DNA from: Ralstonia pickettii
GTDB taxonomy: Bacteria > Pseudomonadota > Gammaproteobacteria > Burkholderiales > Burkholderiaceae
Direction: 5' to 3'
Assembly: GCF_016466415.2 (NCBI RefSeq)
Contig: NZ_CP066772.2
Location: 248,001 to 312,000, forward strand
Length of the DNA stretch: 64,000 bases
Under the pieces are notes generated by a model that did no database searches, was not told where the DNA came from, and saw only the letters and a list, made by a program, of their open reading frames with translations. This document shows, in pieces, positions 36,755 to 45,261 of this stretch. Position 1 is the first letter of the stretch. Every line of letters starts with the position of its first letter. Position numbers and translations under genes: made by a program.

Positions 36755-37213
36755 TCAGGCCAGCGATTTCGCTGCGTCGTGGATGGCCGCGCGAATGCGT
36801 TGGTACGTCGCGCAGCGGCACAAATTGCCGGCCATCGCGCTGTCGATATCGGCGTCGGTCGGCTTCTTCTTGGTGCGCAGCAAACCCACCGCGCTCATCA
36901 TCTGGCCGCTCTGGCAGTAGCCGCATTGCGCCACGTCGTGCTTGACCCAGGCGTCGAGCACGGCCTTGCCGACTTTGTCATCGGCGATGTGTTCGGACGT
37001 GGTGATCTGCTGGCCGGCCACCGCAGAAATCGGCAGCACGCAGCTGCGCGTCGGCTGGCCGTTCAGGTGCACCGTGCAGGCGCCGCACGATGCGACGCCG
37101 CAACCGAATTTCGTGCCGGTCAGGCCGAGGTTGTCGCGCAACGCCCAGAGCAGCGGCGTCGACGGATCGGCATCAACTTCCACCGGTTTGCCGTTGATGT
37201 TCAACGTGACCAT
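36755..37213 (-). CDS. 2Fe-2S small subunit of the molybdenum oxidoreductase (IorA-like)
   Basis: 152 aa. The plant-type cluster is bound by Cys in TKFGCGVASCGACTVHLNG and a following C, and the second cluster by CGYCQSGQ and GNLCRCATYQRI. It passes electrons from the MoCo subunit, whose gene starts 20 bases downstream. Confidence 0.95.
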   Translation of the reverse strand: MVTLNINGKPVEVDADPSTPLLWALRDNLGLTGTKFGCGVASCGACTVHLNGQPTRSCVLPISAVAGQQITTSEHIADDKVGKAVLDAWVKHDVAQCGYCQSGQMMSAVGLLRTKKKPTDADIDSAMAGNLCRCATYQRIRAAIHDAAKSLA

Positions 37214-37430
37214 TGTGGGATTCTCCTTGTGGGGCGTGAGGGAGTCTTGCCGTTATAAACCCCTTGATATAGCGGGCTGGCGGCATGGACGGGGTGTATT
37301 AAAGCAGGTTCGGATAGGTTCTGCTGGCGCCCACATCACATGGCTTCTGGCGGGCTGCACACGTTTTCGTCGGCTCTGAATCTGGTGTTTCATCTGCCCC
37401 AAAAAACCGTCCGGAATCCGCCCACGCAGC

Positions 37431-37460
37431 TTGACAACACCCCGGCGGCGCCATCAATAT
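37431..37460 (+). promoter_or_regulatory. Sigma-70-type promoter of the leuA leader
   Basis: TTGACA at 37431-37436 and CAATAT at 37455-37460 (18-base spacer; TCAATA with 17 is the alternative). The expected start of transcription is at or beside the ATG of the leader peptide, which would make that peptide's mRNA leaderless. Confidence 0.65.
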
Positions 37461-37466
37461 CGCCAG

Positions 37467-37559
37467 ATGCATTCTCAGCAGACCACCCTCCGTACCGCTC
37501 CTGCCCGCACCCTCTCGTGCGTGCGCGGTCTGCTATCCGCTTCCCTACTACGCGTGTAA
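37467..37559 (+). CDS. Leucine-rich leader peptide upstream of leuA
   Basis: 30 aa, ATG to TAA. It ends [10 protein letters not shown]; six of 30 residues are Leu, and four of these lie in the last nine codons. Three of those use CTA, a rare codon in this GC-rich genome (positions 23, 27, 28). No Shine-Dalgarno precedes it; the promoter position suggests leaderless translation. Leucine codons in a short ORF before leuA are the classic sign of attenuation, where ribosome stalling reports leucyl-tRNA supply. The call rests on sequence only. Confidence 0.72.
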   Translation: MHSQQTTLRTAPARTLSCVRGLLSASLLRV

Positions 37560-37650
37560 GCGCGTAGACCTCTCTTTCCCCTCGTTCCGGTGTTTGACCG
37601 GTCCGTGCCGTAAGCGGCGACGGGCCTTGAGTGTGGCGCAGTTTGTGCGC
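37548..37650 (+). promoter_or_regulatory. Mutually exclusive stem-loops of the leuA leader
   Basis: Four stems follow one another. CTACGCG-N6-CGCGTAG (37548-37567) spans the last leader codons and stop. CCGGT-N5-ACCGG (37587-37601) overlaps by two bases the 11-bp stem GGTCCGTGCCG/CGGC(G)ACGGGCC with loop TAAG (37600-37626). GCGCA-N5-TGCGC lies at 37636-37650. Such overlap allows alternative folds depending on ribosome position. No T-run follows the long stem, so intrinsic termination is not evident. Confidence 0.55.
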
Positions 37651-37669
37651 CGAATCGTTGGAGCCTCTC

Positions 37670-37846
37670 ATGCACGCCTCGATCCCGCTTTCGCTACGAC
37701 TACCGACCGGTTGCCAGACCACGCGCCCGTGGCTGTCTGGCCGCCACATCCCGAACCCGATTCCGGCCACCCCGGACGCCGCCCGCGCGGCCGTCCCCGT
37801 TGTACGAAACCGATCTCGATCTCACAGGACACACTCACCATGTTGA
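37670..37846 (+). CDS. Second upstream ORF overlapping the leuA start
   Basis: 58 aa, Pro/Arg-rich, not recognised. GGAG lies six bases before the ATG, a better ribosome-binding site than that of leuA. The stop TGA (37844-37846) overlaps the leuA ATG (37840) by seven bases, the geometry of translational coupling. Near its start it again carries CTA leucine codons (LSLRL). It may exist only to control leuA translation. Confidence 0.45.
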   Translation: MHASIPLSLRLPTGCQTTRPWLSGRHIPNPIPATPDAARAAVPVVRNRSRSHRTHSPC

Positions 37847-39552
37847 AGAACCCCGCCACCAAGTACCGCCCCTTCCCCGCCATCGCCCTCGCCGATCGCA
37901 CCTGGCCCAACAAGACCATCACCCGTGCCCCGATCTGGATGAGCACGGACCTGCGTGATGGCAACCAGGCCCTGTTCGAGCCGATGAACGCCGAGCGCAA
38001 GATGCGCATGTTCAAGATGCTCGTGCAGATCGGCTTCAAGGAAATCGAAGCCGCTTTCCCCGCCGCCTCCCAAACCGATTTTGATTTTGTGCGCGAGCTG
38101 ATCGAGGGCGGACACATCCCCGACGGCGTGGCCATCGAAGTGCTCACGCAGGCCCGCGAAGACCTCATCCGCCGCACGATGGAATCCCTGCGGGGCGCCA
38201 AACGCGCCATCATCCACGTCTACAACGCCACCGCGCCGGTGTTCCGCCGCACGGTGTTCAACACCGACGGCGAAGGCGTCAAGCGCATTGCCGTGCAAAG
38301 CGCCAAGCTGATCCGCGAGATTGCGGAAACGATGCCCGAGACGCAGTGGACGTATCAGTACAGCCCGGAAGTCTTCAGCGGCACCGAACTGGATTTCGCG
38401 CTGGAGGTGTGCAACGCGGTGACCGAAGTCTGGGAGCCGACGCCCGAACACAAGATCATCTTCAATTTGCCTGCCACGGTGGAGATGGCCACGCCAAACA
38501 TCTATGCCGACCAGATCGAATGGATGCACCGCAACCTGGCGCGCCGCGATTCGATCATCCTCTCGGTGCACCCGCACAACGACCGCGGCACGGCCGTGGC
38601 AGCCGCTGAGCTGGCCGTGATGGCCGGCGCCGATCGCGTGGAAGGTTGCCTGTTCGGCAATGGCGAGCGCACCGGCAACGTGGACCTCGTCACGCTTGCG
38701 TTGAACCTGTACTCACAGGGCGTGGATCCGGAACTGGATTTCTCGCACATCAATGACGTGGCACGGACCTGCGAAGACTGCACGCAACTGCCGGTGCATC
38801 CTCGCCATCCGTACGTCGGCGATCTGGTGTTCACGGCATTCTCGGGCTCGCACCAGGATGCGATCAAGAAAGGCTTTGCGGTGCAGAAGCCCGATGCGCT
38901 GTGGGAAATGCCTTACCTGCCGATCGACCCCGCCGACGTGGGCCGCACGTATGACTCGATCATTCGCGTGAACAGCCAGTCGGGCAAGGGCGGCATCGCC
39001 TATCTGCTGGAATCCGGCTATGGCGTGGCCATGCCGCGCCGCCTGCAGGTGGAATTCAGCAGCACCGTGCAAGAGCTGACCGACCAGAGCGGCCGCGAAG
39101 CCACCGGTGCCGACATCTGGGCGTTGTTCCAGCAGACCTATCTGCGCGGCGATGGCGCGATCGGCTACGTATCGCACCGCCTGACCGAGCGCGATGACGG
39201 CAGCCAGCATATTCGCCTGGTGGTCAATATCGCCGACCGCGAGCACATCTGCGAAGGCACCGGCAACGGGCCGCTCGATGCGCTGGTGCATGCGCTGTCG
39301 CACGTGCTGGCAGCGCCCGTGTCGATCCATCACTACGAGGAGCGTGCACTCGGCCAGGGTGCCAATGCCGATGCCATCGCGTTTGCAGAAATGGCCGCGC
39401 CGGGCGTGGCGGGCAGCGTCTTCGGCGTGGGCGTGGATGCCAACCTGACAACGGCGTCGATTCGCGCCGTGGTGGGCGGCGTCAATCGTTTGATCGCACG
39501 CGCCGGTAGCGGCATGCTGCGCAGCGGCAAGAGCGAGGCAGAAGCCGTGTAA
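37840..39552 (+). CDS. leuA: 2-isopropylmalate synthase LeuA
   Basis: 570 aa. Catalyses acetyl-CoA + 2-oxoisovalerate to 2-isopropylmalate, first committed step of leucine synthesis. The HMGL-like barrel opens with [12 protein letters not shown] (metal-binding Asp), with [18 protein letters not shown] and [16 protein letters not shown]; the C-terminal LeuA_dimer allosteric domain runs from about 440. The DGNQ version and length mark the long type-2 LeuA, as in Corynebacterium, not the 510-aa enterobacterial type. The frame is open 82 codons upstream, but homology begins at [12 protein letters not shown]. Confidence 0.96.
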   Translation: MLKNPATKYRPFPAIALADRTWPNKTITRAPIWMSTDLRDGNQALFEPMNAERKMRMFKMLVQIGFKEIEAAFPAASQTDFDFVRELIEGGHIPDGVAIEVLTQAREDLIRRTMESLRGAKRAIIHVYNATAPVFRRTVFNTDGEGVKRIAVQSAKLIREIAETMPETQWTYQYSPEVFSGTELDFALEVCNAVTEVWEPTPEHKIIFNLPATVEMATPNIYADQIEWMHRNLARRDSIILSVHPHNDRGTAVAAAELAVMAGADRVEGCLFGNGERTGNVDLVTLALNLYSQGVDPELDFSHINDVARTCEDCTQLPVHPRHPYVGDLVFTAFSGSHQDAIKKGFAVQKPDALWEMPYLPIDPADVGRTYDSIIRVNSQSGKGGIAYLLESGYGVAMPRRLQVEFSSTVQELTDQSGREATGADIWALFQQTYLRGDGAIGYVSHRLTERDDGSQHIRLVVNIADREHICEGTGNGPLDALVHALSHVLAAPVSIHHYEERALGQGANADAIAFAEMAAPGVAGSVFGVGVDANLTTASIRAVVGGVNRLIARAGSGMLRSGKSEAEAV

Positions 39553-39679
39553 CTCACAAGTCGGGCTCACACAGTGGAGCGCGAGTTGCTAAATTGAAGA
39601 GATGAGGCTCGGGCCGCGCCCGGGCTCATCCCTTCACAAGCGCGCCAGCGTGCACATCCACTGCCACAGGAGAACCGAC

Positions 39680-40066
39680 ATGACCACTCGTCCGACCGCG
39701 AAAGAGAATGCCAAGCGTTTTGCCAGTGTGATCCAGGCGCTGCAGGCATGCGAGGCCGCTTGCACTCACTGCGCGACGGAATTCGGCAAGAACGGCCACG
39801 CCGAAGCCATGGCGCGCTGCATCGGTGTGTGCACGGACTGCGCCGAATATTGCGCCCTCACGCGCAAATTCCTGGAGCGCAACAGCGAATTTGCAGAACT
39901 GCTTCTGGAAGACTGCGCCGAGATCTGTTCCCAATGCGCGGAAGAATGCGATCATCACGGCCAAGGCCACTGCAGCGCCTGTGCCACGGCCTGCCGCGCC
40001 TGCTTGGACGCCTGCCTGAAAGTCGCCGGCGTCGAAGCCATCACCGCCGAGCCGACTGTCTTCTGA
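39680..40066 (+). CDS. Four-helix-bundle cysteine-rich copper-binding protein (Csp/DUF326-like)
   Basis: 128 aa with 16 cysteines in CxxxCxxC-type repeats along all helices (first at 24, 28, 31, last at 105, 108, 112). This matches copper storage proteins that line a helical bundle with thiolates. No signal peptide, so the cytosolic Csp3-like branch. GGAGAA precedes the ATG. It lies 19 bases before a CadR/PbrR-like regulator and probably shares its transcript. Metal preference (Cu, or Zn/Cd/Pb) is not settled by sequence. Confidence 0.85.
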   Translation: MTTRPTAKENAKRFASVIQALQACEAACTHCATEFGKNGHAEAMARCIGVCTDCAEYCALTRKFLERNSEFAELLLEDCAEICSQCAEECDHHGQGHCSACATACRACLDACLKVAGVEAITAEPTVF

Positions 40067-40085
40067 TTCTTTTTTTTCAACGCGT

Positions 40086-40562
40086 ATGAAAATTGGCGAA
40101 CTCGCCCAGCGCACGGGCATCAGCATCGAGACCATCCGCTTCTATGAAGCGCAGGGCCTGCTGCCCCCGGCTGCACGCGCCGCCAACAACTATCGCGTCT
40201 ACACCCCGGAGCATGTCGAGCAGTTGGCCTTCATTGCGAAGTGCCGGTCGCTCGACATGGCGCACACCGAAATCCGCCGTCTGCTCGAACTGCAGGCCAA
40301 CCCGCAGGCCTCGTGCGAAGAGATCAACAACCTGCTGGACGAGCACCTGCGCCACGTTGAAGCGCGTATCGCAGAGCTGACCGATCTCAAGGGCCAGATC
40401 GAGGCGATTGGGCAACGCTGCACGACGGCAGCGTCCGTGGCTGAGTGCGGCGTGCTGCAGTCGTTGCACGAAGAGCCCGTCGCCGCCCATCCGCAAGGCC
40501 ACAGTCACGAACATGGCGAGGGCGAACACGCGCACCGGCATATTCGCGGCGTGCATCGCTGA
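40086..40562 (+). CDS. cadR: MerR-family metal-responsive regulator (CadR/PbrR type)
   Basis: 158 aa. MerR HTH (MKIGELAQRTGISIETIRFY) and a dimerisation coiled coil. Cys77 (ASCEEI), Cys112 and Cys121 (CTTAASVAEC) are the metal-site pattern of CadR/PbrR. A His-rich tail (HSHEHGEGEHAHRH) resembles that of CadR from Pseudomonas. It is expected to activate the ATPase gene, whose promoter has the 19-base MerR spacing, although the two genes are convergent and 2.6 kb of DNA separates regulator and promoter. Confidence 0.9.
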   Translation: MKIGELAQRTGISIETIRFYEAQGLLPPAARAANNYRVYTPEHVEQLAFIAKCRSLDMAHTEIRRLLELQANPQASCEEINNLLDEHLRHVEARIAELTDLKGQIEAIGQRCTTAASVAECGVLQSLHEEPVAAHPQGHSHEHGEGEHAHRHIRGVHR

Positions 40563-40778
40563 GCGACGTGCAGATTGTGGACGCTACGCCGGTGGTCCAG
40601 TCCGACGACATCAAGGTGGACTCGGCCTCCACGCTGGTACCAGCCTAGCGCAATAGGAAACGCCACCCCGGCGTGATCGCGTGGGAGCAGGCGCTTCCTA
40701 CCGGCGAAAGCGCCCGCCACTCGGCTGACGGCCCCATCGTCTAACCGGGCTGATCGAGTGACCTTGCGCGTCGGCAGA

Positions 40779-43160
40779 TCAAGCGCGCACGCGCATCACC
40801 CGCAGGCCGTTGAACACCACCAGCAGGCTCGCACCCACATCGGCAAAGATCGCCATCCACAACGTGGCGTCGCCCATCACGGCCAGCGCCAGAAACACCG
40901 CCTTGATGCCAAGCGCCAGCACGATGTTCTGGCGCAGCACGGCCACCGTGCGTCGGCTGATGCGGATGAAGCTGGCGAGCTTGCGCGGGTCGTCGTCCAT
41001 GATGGCAACATCGGCGGCTTCCAGCGCGGTGGCTGTACCGGCGGCGCCCATGGCGAAACCGATGTCGGCGCGCGCCAGCGCCGGGGCGTCGTTGATGCCG
41101 TCGCCGACCATGCCGACGAAGCCGTGTTGGGCGGCCAGTTCACCGACCACGCGTTGCTTGTCGGCCGGCAGCTGCTGCGCGTGCACGTTGCCGATGCCGA
41201 CCGTCTTGGCGATGGCCTGTGCTGCGCGGCGGTCGTCGCCGGTGAGCATGACGGGCGTCACGTCCAGCGCGCGCAATGCGGCGATGGCCTCGGCGCTTTC
41301 GGCCCGCTCGCGGTCGCGCACGCCAAAGAGCGCCACGGCGCCGTTCGCATCGCAGAGCGTGACGGCGGACATGCCCTCGGCTTGCAGTGACTCCGCAGCG
41401 GCACGCCAGTCGGAGGTATCGAAGCCACGCTCTGCGACGAGCGCCGCGTTGCCCAGATGCCAGCGCACACCGTTGAACGTGCCGGCCACGCCACGGCCCG
41501 GCAGCACCGACAGGTCTTGCACCGAGTTCGCATCGACCGCGCCGTGCGCTGCGGCCGCCTGCACAATGGCCACGGCAATCGGGTGCGTGGTGTTGGCATC
41601 CAGCGCTGCAGCCACTGCCAATGCATGCAATTGCGCCGTGTCGGTTGCGGCGTTCAACGCTGCGATGGCGCGGCGGGCGCCACCCGGCAACATCACCGCA
41701 TCGAGCACCGGGCGGCCGGCAGTGAGCGTGCCGGTTTTGTCCAGCGCCAGCGCGCGTAGGCGCCGGCCGCTTTCCAGATACACCCCGCCCTTGACGACGA
41801 TGCCACGGCGCGCGGCGGCGGCCAGTCCACTGACGACCGTGACCGGCGTGGAGATCACGAGCGCGCACGGGCACGCGATCACCAGCAGCACCAGCGCGCG
41901 ATACGTCCACGCCAGCCAACCGTCGGCCGTGACGAGCGAGCCGATGACGGCAACCGCCAACGCCAGCAACATCACCGCGGGCGTATAGATGGAAGAGAAC
42001 TTGTCGACAAAGCGCTGCGTGGGCGCCCGCTGCGATTGCGCTTGCTGGATGGCCCCGGCAATACGCGCCAGTGTGCTGTCCGCAGCCACCGCCGTGGCTT
42101 GCGCCTCGACCACGCCGTCGGTGACGATCGTGCCGGCCAGGATGGCGTCGCCAACGGCCTTCTCCACCGGCAGGCTTTCGCCTGTCACGGGCGATTCGTC
42201 GAGCGCCGCGCGACCGCTCACGATGCGCGCATCGACCGGCACGCGGCTGCCGGTGCGCACACGCAGGCGCGCCCCAACGACAACGCTGTCGACCGCCACA
42301 TCGCGCCAGCCGCCTGCGCCATCGGCCAACTCTGCGGTGTCCGGCGCGATGGCGGTCAGGGCGCGTACGGCATCGCGGGCACGCACCAGCGCGCGCGCTT
42401 CGATGGCTTCGGCCACGGCAAACAGAAAGATCACCATGGCGGCTTCGGCCCACTTGCCGATCAGCAGCGCGCCGATGACGGCCACCGCCATCAGGAAGTT
42501 GATATTGAACGTGAGCGCGCGCACGGCAATCCAGCCCTTGCGCAGCGTGGGACCGCCGGCCAATGCGATGGAAGCCAGTGCCAACGCCAACACCGGCCAG
42601 GCGTGATCGCCCAGCGACCAGGCGATGGCTTCCGCACCGAAGGCAGTCACGCCGCCGATACCGAGCAGCCACGTGCGGCGCGAGATCCGGGTGGGCTCCG
42701 CAGATGCTGCGGACAGGCGCTCGCGCTGTTCAAGCACCTCGCCATCCATGCCGATGGCCCGCAGCGCCTCCAGGAAGGGCGTCACATCGTCAACGGTGTG
42801 GTGGATGGTGAGATGCCGCTCAAGCAAATTGAAATCGAGCGCGACGACGCCATCCGCGCTGCCCAGCTTGGTGCGGATCATGCGCTCTTCGGTCGGGCAA
42901 TCCATTTGCTCGATGCGCACGACGGTGCGGCCGGTGGCGGCTGCGCGAGCTTGGGCATCGAAGGGGGCCGCGGCTACCGGCGCGTGGCCATGATCATGAT
43001 CATGACCGTGGTGATCGTGATGATCGTGGCCATGGTCATGCGCAGGTTGGGCAGCGTTCCTTGCGACCGGTTGCGCATGACCGCAGCAACCGCCGCAGCC
43101 GGAGACTTCCGGCTTGGCGTGGTCGTGGACAGGCAGAGTGGAGGCGAGATCGGGTTTCAT
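40779..43160 (-). CDS. cadA: Zn/Cd/Pb-exporting P1B-type ATPase (CadA/ZntA family)
   Basis: 793 aa. Cys-rich GCGGCC and a His/Asp stretch (about 41-59) precede one heavy-metal domain with MDCPTEE (Cys88). Membrane part with ACPCALVIS (CPC translocation site), phosphorylation motif DKTGTLT, MVGDGINDAPAL, MLTGDD. MDCPTEE plus CPC indicate divalent soft-metal export, not copper. The start is the ATG at 43160; a TTG 12 bases upstream falls in the -10 box. It is likely read from a leaderless or near-leaderless mRNA. Confidence 0.93.
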   Translation of the reverse strand: MKPDLASTLPVHDHAKPEVSGCGGCCGHAQPVARNAAQPAHDHGHDHHDHHGHDHDHGHAPVAAAPFDAQARAAATGRTVVRIEQMDCPTEERMIRTKLGSADGVVALDFNLLERHLTIHHTVDDVTPFLEALRAIGMDGEVLEQRERLSAASAEPTRISRRTWLLGIGGVTAFGAEAIAWSLGDHAWPVLALALASIALAGGPTLRKGWIAVRALTFNINFLMAVAVIGALLIGKWAEAAMVIFLFAVAEAIEARALVRARDAVRALTAIAPDTAELADGAGGWRDVAVDSVVVGARLRVRTGSRVPVDARIVSGRAALDESPVTGESLPVEKAVGDAILAGTIVTDGVVEAQATAVAADSTLARIAGAIQQAQSQRAPTQRFVDKFSSIYTPAVMLLALAVAVIGSLVTADGWLAWTYRALVLLVIACPCALVISTPVTVVSGLAAAARRGIVVKGGVYLESGRRLRALALDKTGTLTAGRPVLDAVMLPGGARRAIAALNAATDTAQLHALAVAAALDANTTHPIAVAIVQAAAAHGAVDANSVQDLSVLPGRGVAGTFNGVRWHLGNAALVAERGFDTSDWRAAAESLQAEGMSAVTLCDANGAVALFGVRDRERAESAEAIAALRALDVTPVMLTGDDRRAAQAIAKTVGIGNVHAQQLPADKQRVVGELAAQHGFVGMVGDGINDAPALARADIGFAMGAAGTATALEAADVAIMDDDPRKLASFIRISRRTVAVLRQNIVLALGIKAVFLALAVMGDATLWMAIFADVGASLLVVFNGLRVMRVRA

Positions 43161-43166
43161 GCCTCC

Positions 43167-43197
43167 ATTCAAAACCCTGAAGAAACTTCAGGGTCAA
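43167..43197 (-). promoter_or_regulatory. MerR-type promoter/operator of cadA
   Basis: On the minus strand TTGACC (-35) and TTGAAT (-10) are 19 bases apart, the stretched spacing used by MerR-family activators. The spacer region holds a perfect dyad, ACCCTGAAG and its reverse complement around TTT (43174-43194). The -10 ends six bases before the cadA ATG. Confidence 0.88.
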
Positions 43198-43215
43198 GCC
43201 CCGCATACCGCTGCT

Positions 43216-43761
43216 TCAGATAAGGTCTTTCATCCACTTGGCGACGATGGCACGGGCTTCCGGCCAGTCGCCCAGGCCCGATTCCGCGTTGATATGGCCG
43301 CGCGCGCCCAGGTTCACGGGCTCCGCACCCCACGCTTCGGCTTGACCGTGGCTCCAGGCGGCGTCGCTGAACGGATCGTCGGTGCTGAAGACGAGCACGG
43401 CAGGAAACGGCAAACGCTGCTGCGGAATCGGCCGGAAGTCTGCCAGTTCCGGCGGCATGCCGGCGCGATCCAGTTGCGGCGGAGCAACCAGCAAGGCCCC
43501 ACGAACCCGCACGGCACGCGCCGAAGTGGCCGCCCAATGCGCCGTCAGCACGCAGCCCAGGCTGTGCGCCACCAAAACGACATCGCCGGGCGCTGCGCCG
43601 ACTTCGGCTTCGAGCGCGGCCACCCAATTGGCACGCTTCGGGGTCAACCAATCGCGCTGTTCGACACGGCGGTCACCATGCAGGCGTTCCCAGCGCGATT
43701 GCCAATGCTCTGGGCCAGAGTTCTGCCAGCCGGGGAGGATCAAGACGGTGGGGGTGGCGCT
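43216..43761 (-). CDS. RBBP9/YdeN-family serine hydrolase
   Basis: About 181 aa from a GTG with GGGAG five bases upstream; an in-frame ATG 26 codons further up (43839) would add a tail without homology. Alpha/beta hydrolase with LILPGWQNSGPEHWQ, nucleophile elbow AHSLGC, Asp in STDDPFS and His in RGHINAESGLG. Substrate unknown. Its stop is only 18 bases from the cadA operator, on the same strand. Confidence 0.85.
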   Translation of the reverse strand, partial: SATPTVLILPGWQNSGPEHWQSRWERLHGDRRVEQRDWLTPKRANWVAALEAEVGAAPGDVVLVAHSLGCVLTAHWAATSARAVRVRGALLVAPPQLDRAGMPPELADFRPIPQQRLPFPAVLVFSTDDPFSDAAWSHGQAEAWGAEPVNLGARGHINAESGLGDWPEARAIVAKWMKDLI

Positions 43762-43958
43762 CACGATGTCTCCCGCAGCGGATGGTGAGTTGAGATGCGC
43801 GACATTTTGCCGGGATTTCGTGGGCGGCGTCGGCGCCACTCATCGACAAATCCGCTCAATCCATCCAAATGTTCTGTTTCACAGGCAGATGACGCGCTTC
43901 TACAGTCGCTCATAAATCCCGCCAACAGGGATTCCGAATCCAACACTCGGAGGAGACC

Positions 43959-45257
43959 ATGCTCGCACTGCTCGGGCTGTTGACCATCGTCGCGCTGTTT
44001 GTCGTCATCCTGACCAAACGCATGTCGCCGCTGGTCGCGCTCATCGCCATACCCGTCATCGCCGCGCTCGTAGGCGGCTTCGGGCTGAACACCAGCAAAT
44101 TCATCATCGGCGGCATCAAAGACGTCGCGCCCGTGGCGGGGATGTTCATCTTCGCCATCCTGTACTTCGGCATCGTGACCGACGCCGGCATGCTGGACCC
44201 GATCATCGACCGCATCCTGCGCACCGTGGGCAGCCGTCCGCCGCGCATCGTGGTGGGTTCTGCCCTGCTGGCGCTGCTGATCCACCTGGACGGCTCGGGC
44301 GCGGTGGCGTTCCTCATCACCATTCCGGCCATGCTGCCGCTGTATGACCGCCTCGGCATGGACCGCCGCATCCTGGCGTGCGTGACGTCGATGGCGTGCG
44401 GCGTGAACTTCCTGCCGTGGACGGGGCCGATGATCCGCGCCTCGGCCTCGCTGCATATGCCGGTCACGGACATCTTCAACCCGCTGATCCCGGTGCAGAT
44501 TGCCGGGCTCGTTTTCGTGTTCGCGTGCGCATGGCTGCTGGGCAAGCGTGAAGAGAAGCGCCTGGGCCTGGCCAACCACGCCGGCGGCACGCAGGTCGTC
44601 GCGCGCCCCGTGACGGATGCAGAGCAGGCGCTGCGCCGCCCGCGCAATTTCTGGATCAACCTCATCCTCACCGTCGTGGTGATGGGCGTGATGGTGAGCG
44701 GCAAGGTCGACCCGGTGGTGATGTTCATGCTGGGCGTGGTGGCCGCGCTGCTGATCAACTACCCGAACGTCGATCAGCAACGCCAGCGCGTGGACGCCCA
44801 CGCCAAGGCCGCGCTGATGATGGCGAGCATCCTGCTGGCGGCAGGCGTGTTCACCGGCATCATGAGCAAGTCCGGCATGCTCACCGCAATGGCGAAGACG
44901 GCGGTCGATTTCATTCCGCCCGGCATGGCGCACCACATCCCGGTGGTGCTGGGCGTGCTGTCGATGCCGCTGTCGCTGCTGTTCGATCCGGATTCGTTCT
45001 ACTTCGGTGTACTGCCCGTCGTGGCCGAAGCGTCGAAGATGCTGGGCGTTGCGCCGGTGCATGTGGCACAGGCGGCCGTGCTCGGCCAGATGACCACCGG
45101 CTTCCCGGTCAGCCCGCTCACACCGGCGACGTTCCTCGTGGTGGGCCTGTGCGGCATCGAGCTGGCCGACCACCAGAAATTCTCGATCCCCTTCCTGTTC
45201 GGTGCCTCGCTACTGATGACCGCAGTGGCCGTGGTGCTGGGCGTGCTTCCCTGGTGA
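43959..45257 (+). CDS. CitMHS-family citrate/metal-citrate symporter
   Basis: 432 aa, 11-12 membrane helices, family motifs GMFIFAILYFGIVTDAGMLD, LIHLDGSGAVAFLITIPAM and DPDSFYFGVLPVVAE. CitMHS proteins import citrate or related tricarboxylates, often as metal complexes, with protons. GGAG lies near the start. It is followed after four bases by an AtuA-like gene, so the cargo may be a related organic acid instead of citrate. Confidence 0.9.
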   Translation: MLALLGLLTIVALFVVILTKRMSPLVALIAIPVIAALVGGFGLNTSKFIIGGIKDVAPVAGMFIFAILYFGIVTDAGMLDPIIDRILRTVGSRPPRIVVGSALLALLIHLDGSGAVAFLITIPAMLPLYDRLGMDRRILACVTSMACGVNFLPWTGPMIRASASLHMPVTDIFNPLIPVQIAGLVFVFACAWLLGKREEKRLGLANHAGGTQVVARPVTDAEQALRRPRNFWINLILTVVVMGVMVSGKVDPVVMFMLGVVAALLINYPNVDQQRQRVDAHAKAALMMASILLAAGVFTGIMSKSGMLTAMAKTAVDFIPPGMAHHIPVVLGVLSMPLSLLFDPDSFYFGVLPVVAEASKMLGVAPVHVAQAAVLGQMTTGFPVSPLTPATFLVVGLCGIELADHQKFSIPFLFGASLLMTAVAVVLGVLPW

Positions 45258-45261
45258 TGGC

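Noticed and set aside
34725-36920. 731-codon open frame on the plus strand
   Set aside because: It is antisense to the molybdenum large subunit, which has clear domains and a Tat signal. The frame is Arg/His-rich in the way typical of shadows in GC-rich genes.
40654-40700. TAGGAAACGCC/GGCGCTTCCTA inverted repeat between cadR and cadA as terminator
   Set aside because: The 25-base loop, one mismatch and absence of a T-run make it too weak to annotate.
43761-45173. 470-codon frame opposite the CitMHS gene
   Set aside because: His/Arg/Asp-rich antisense shadow; the plus-strand frame encodes a recognisable membrane transporter.
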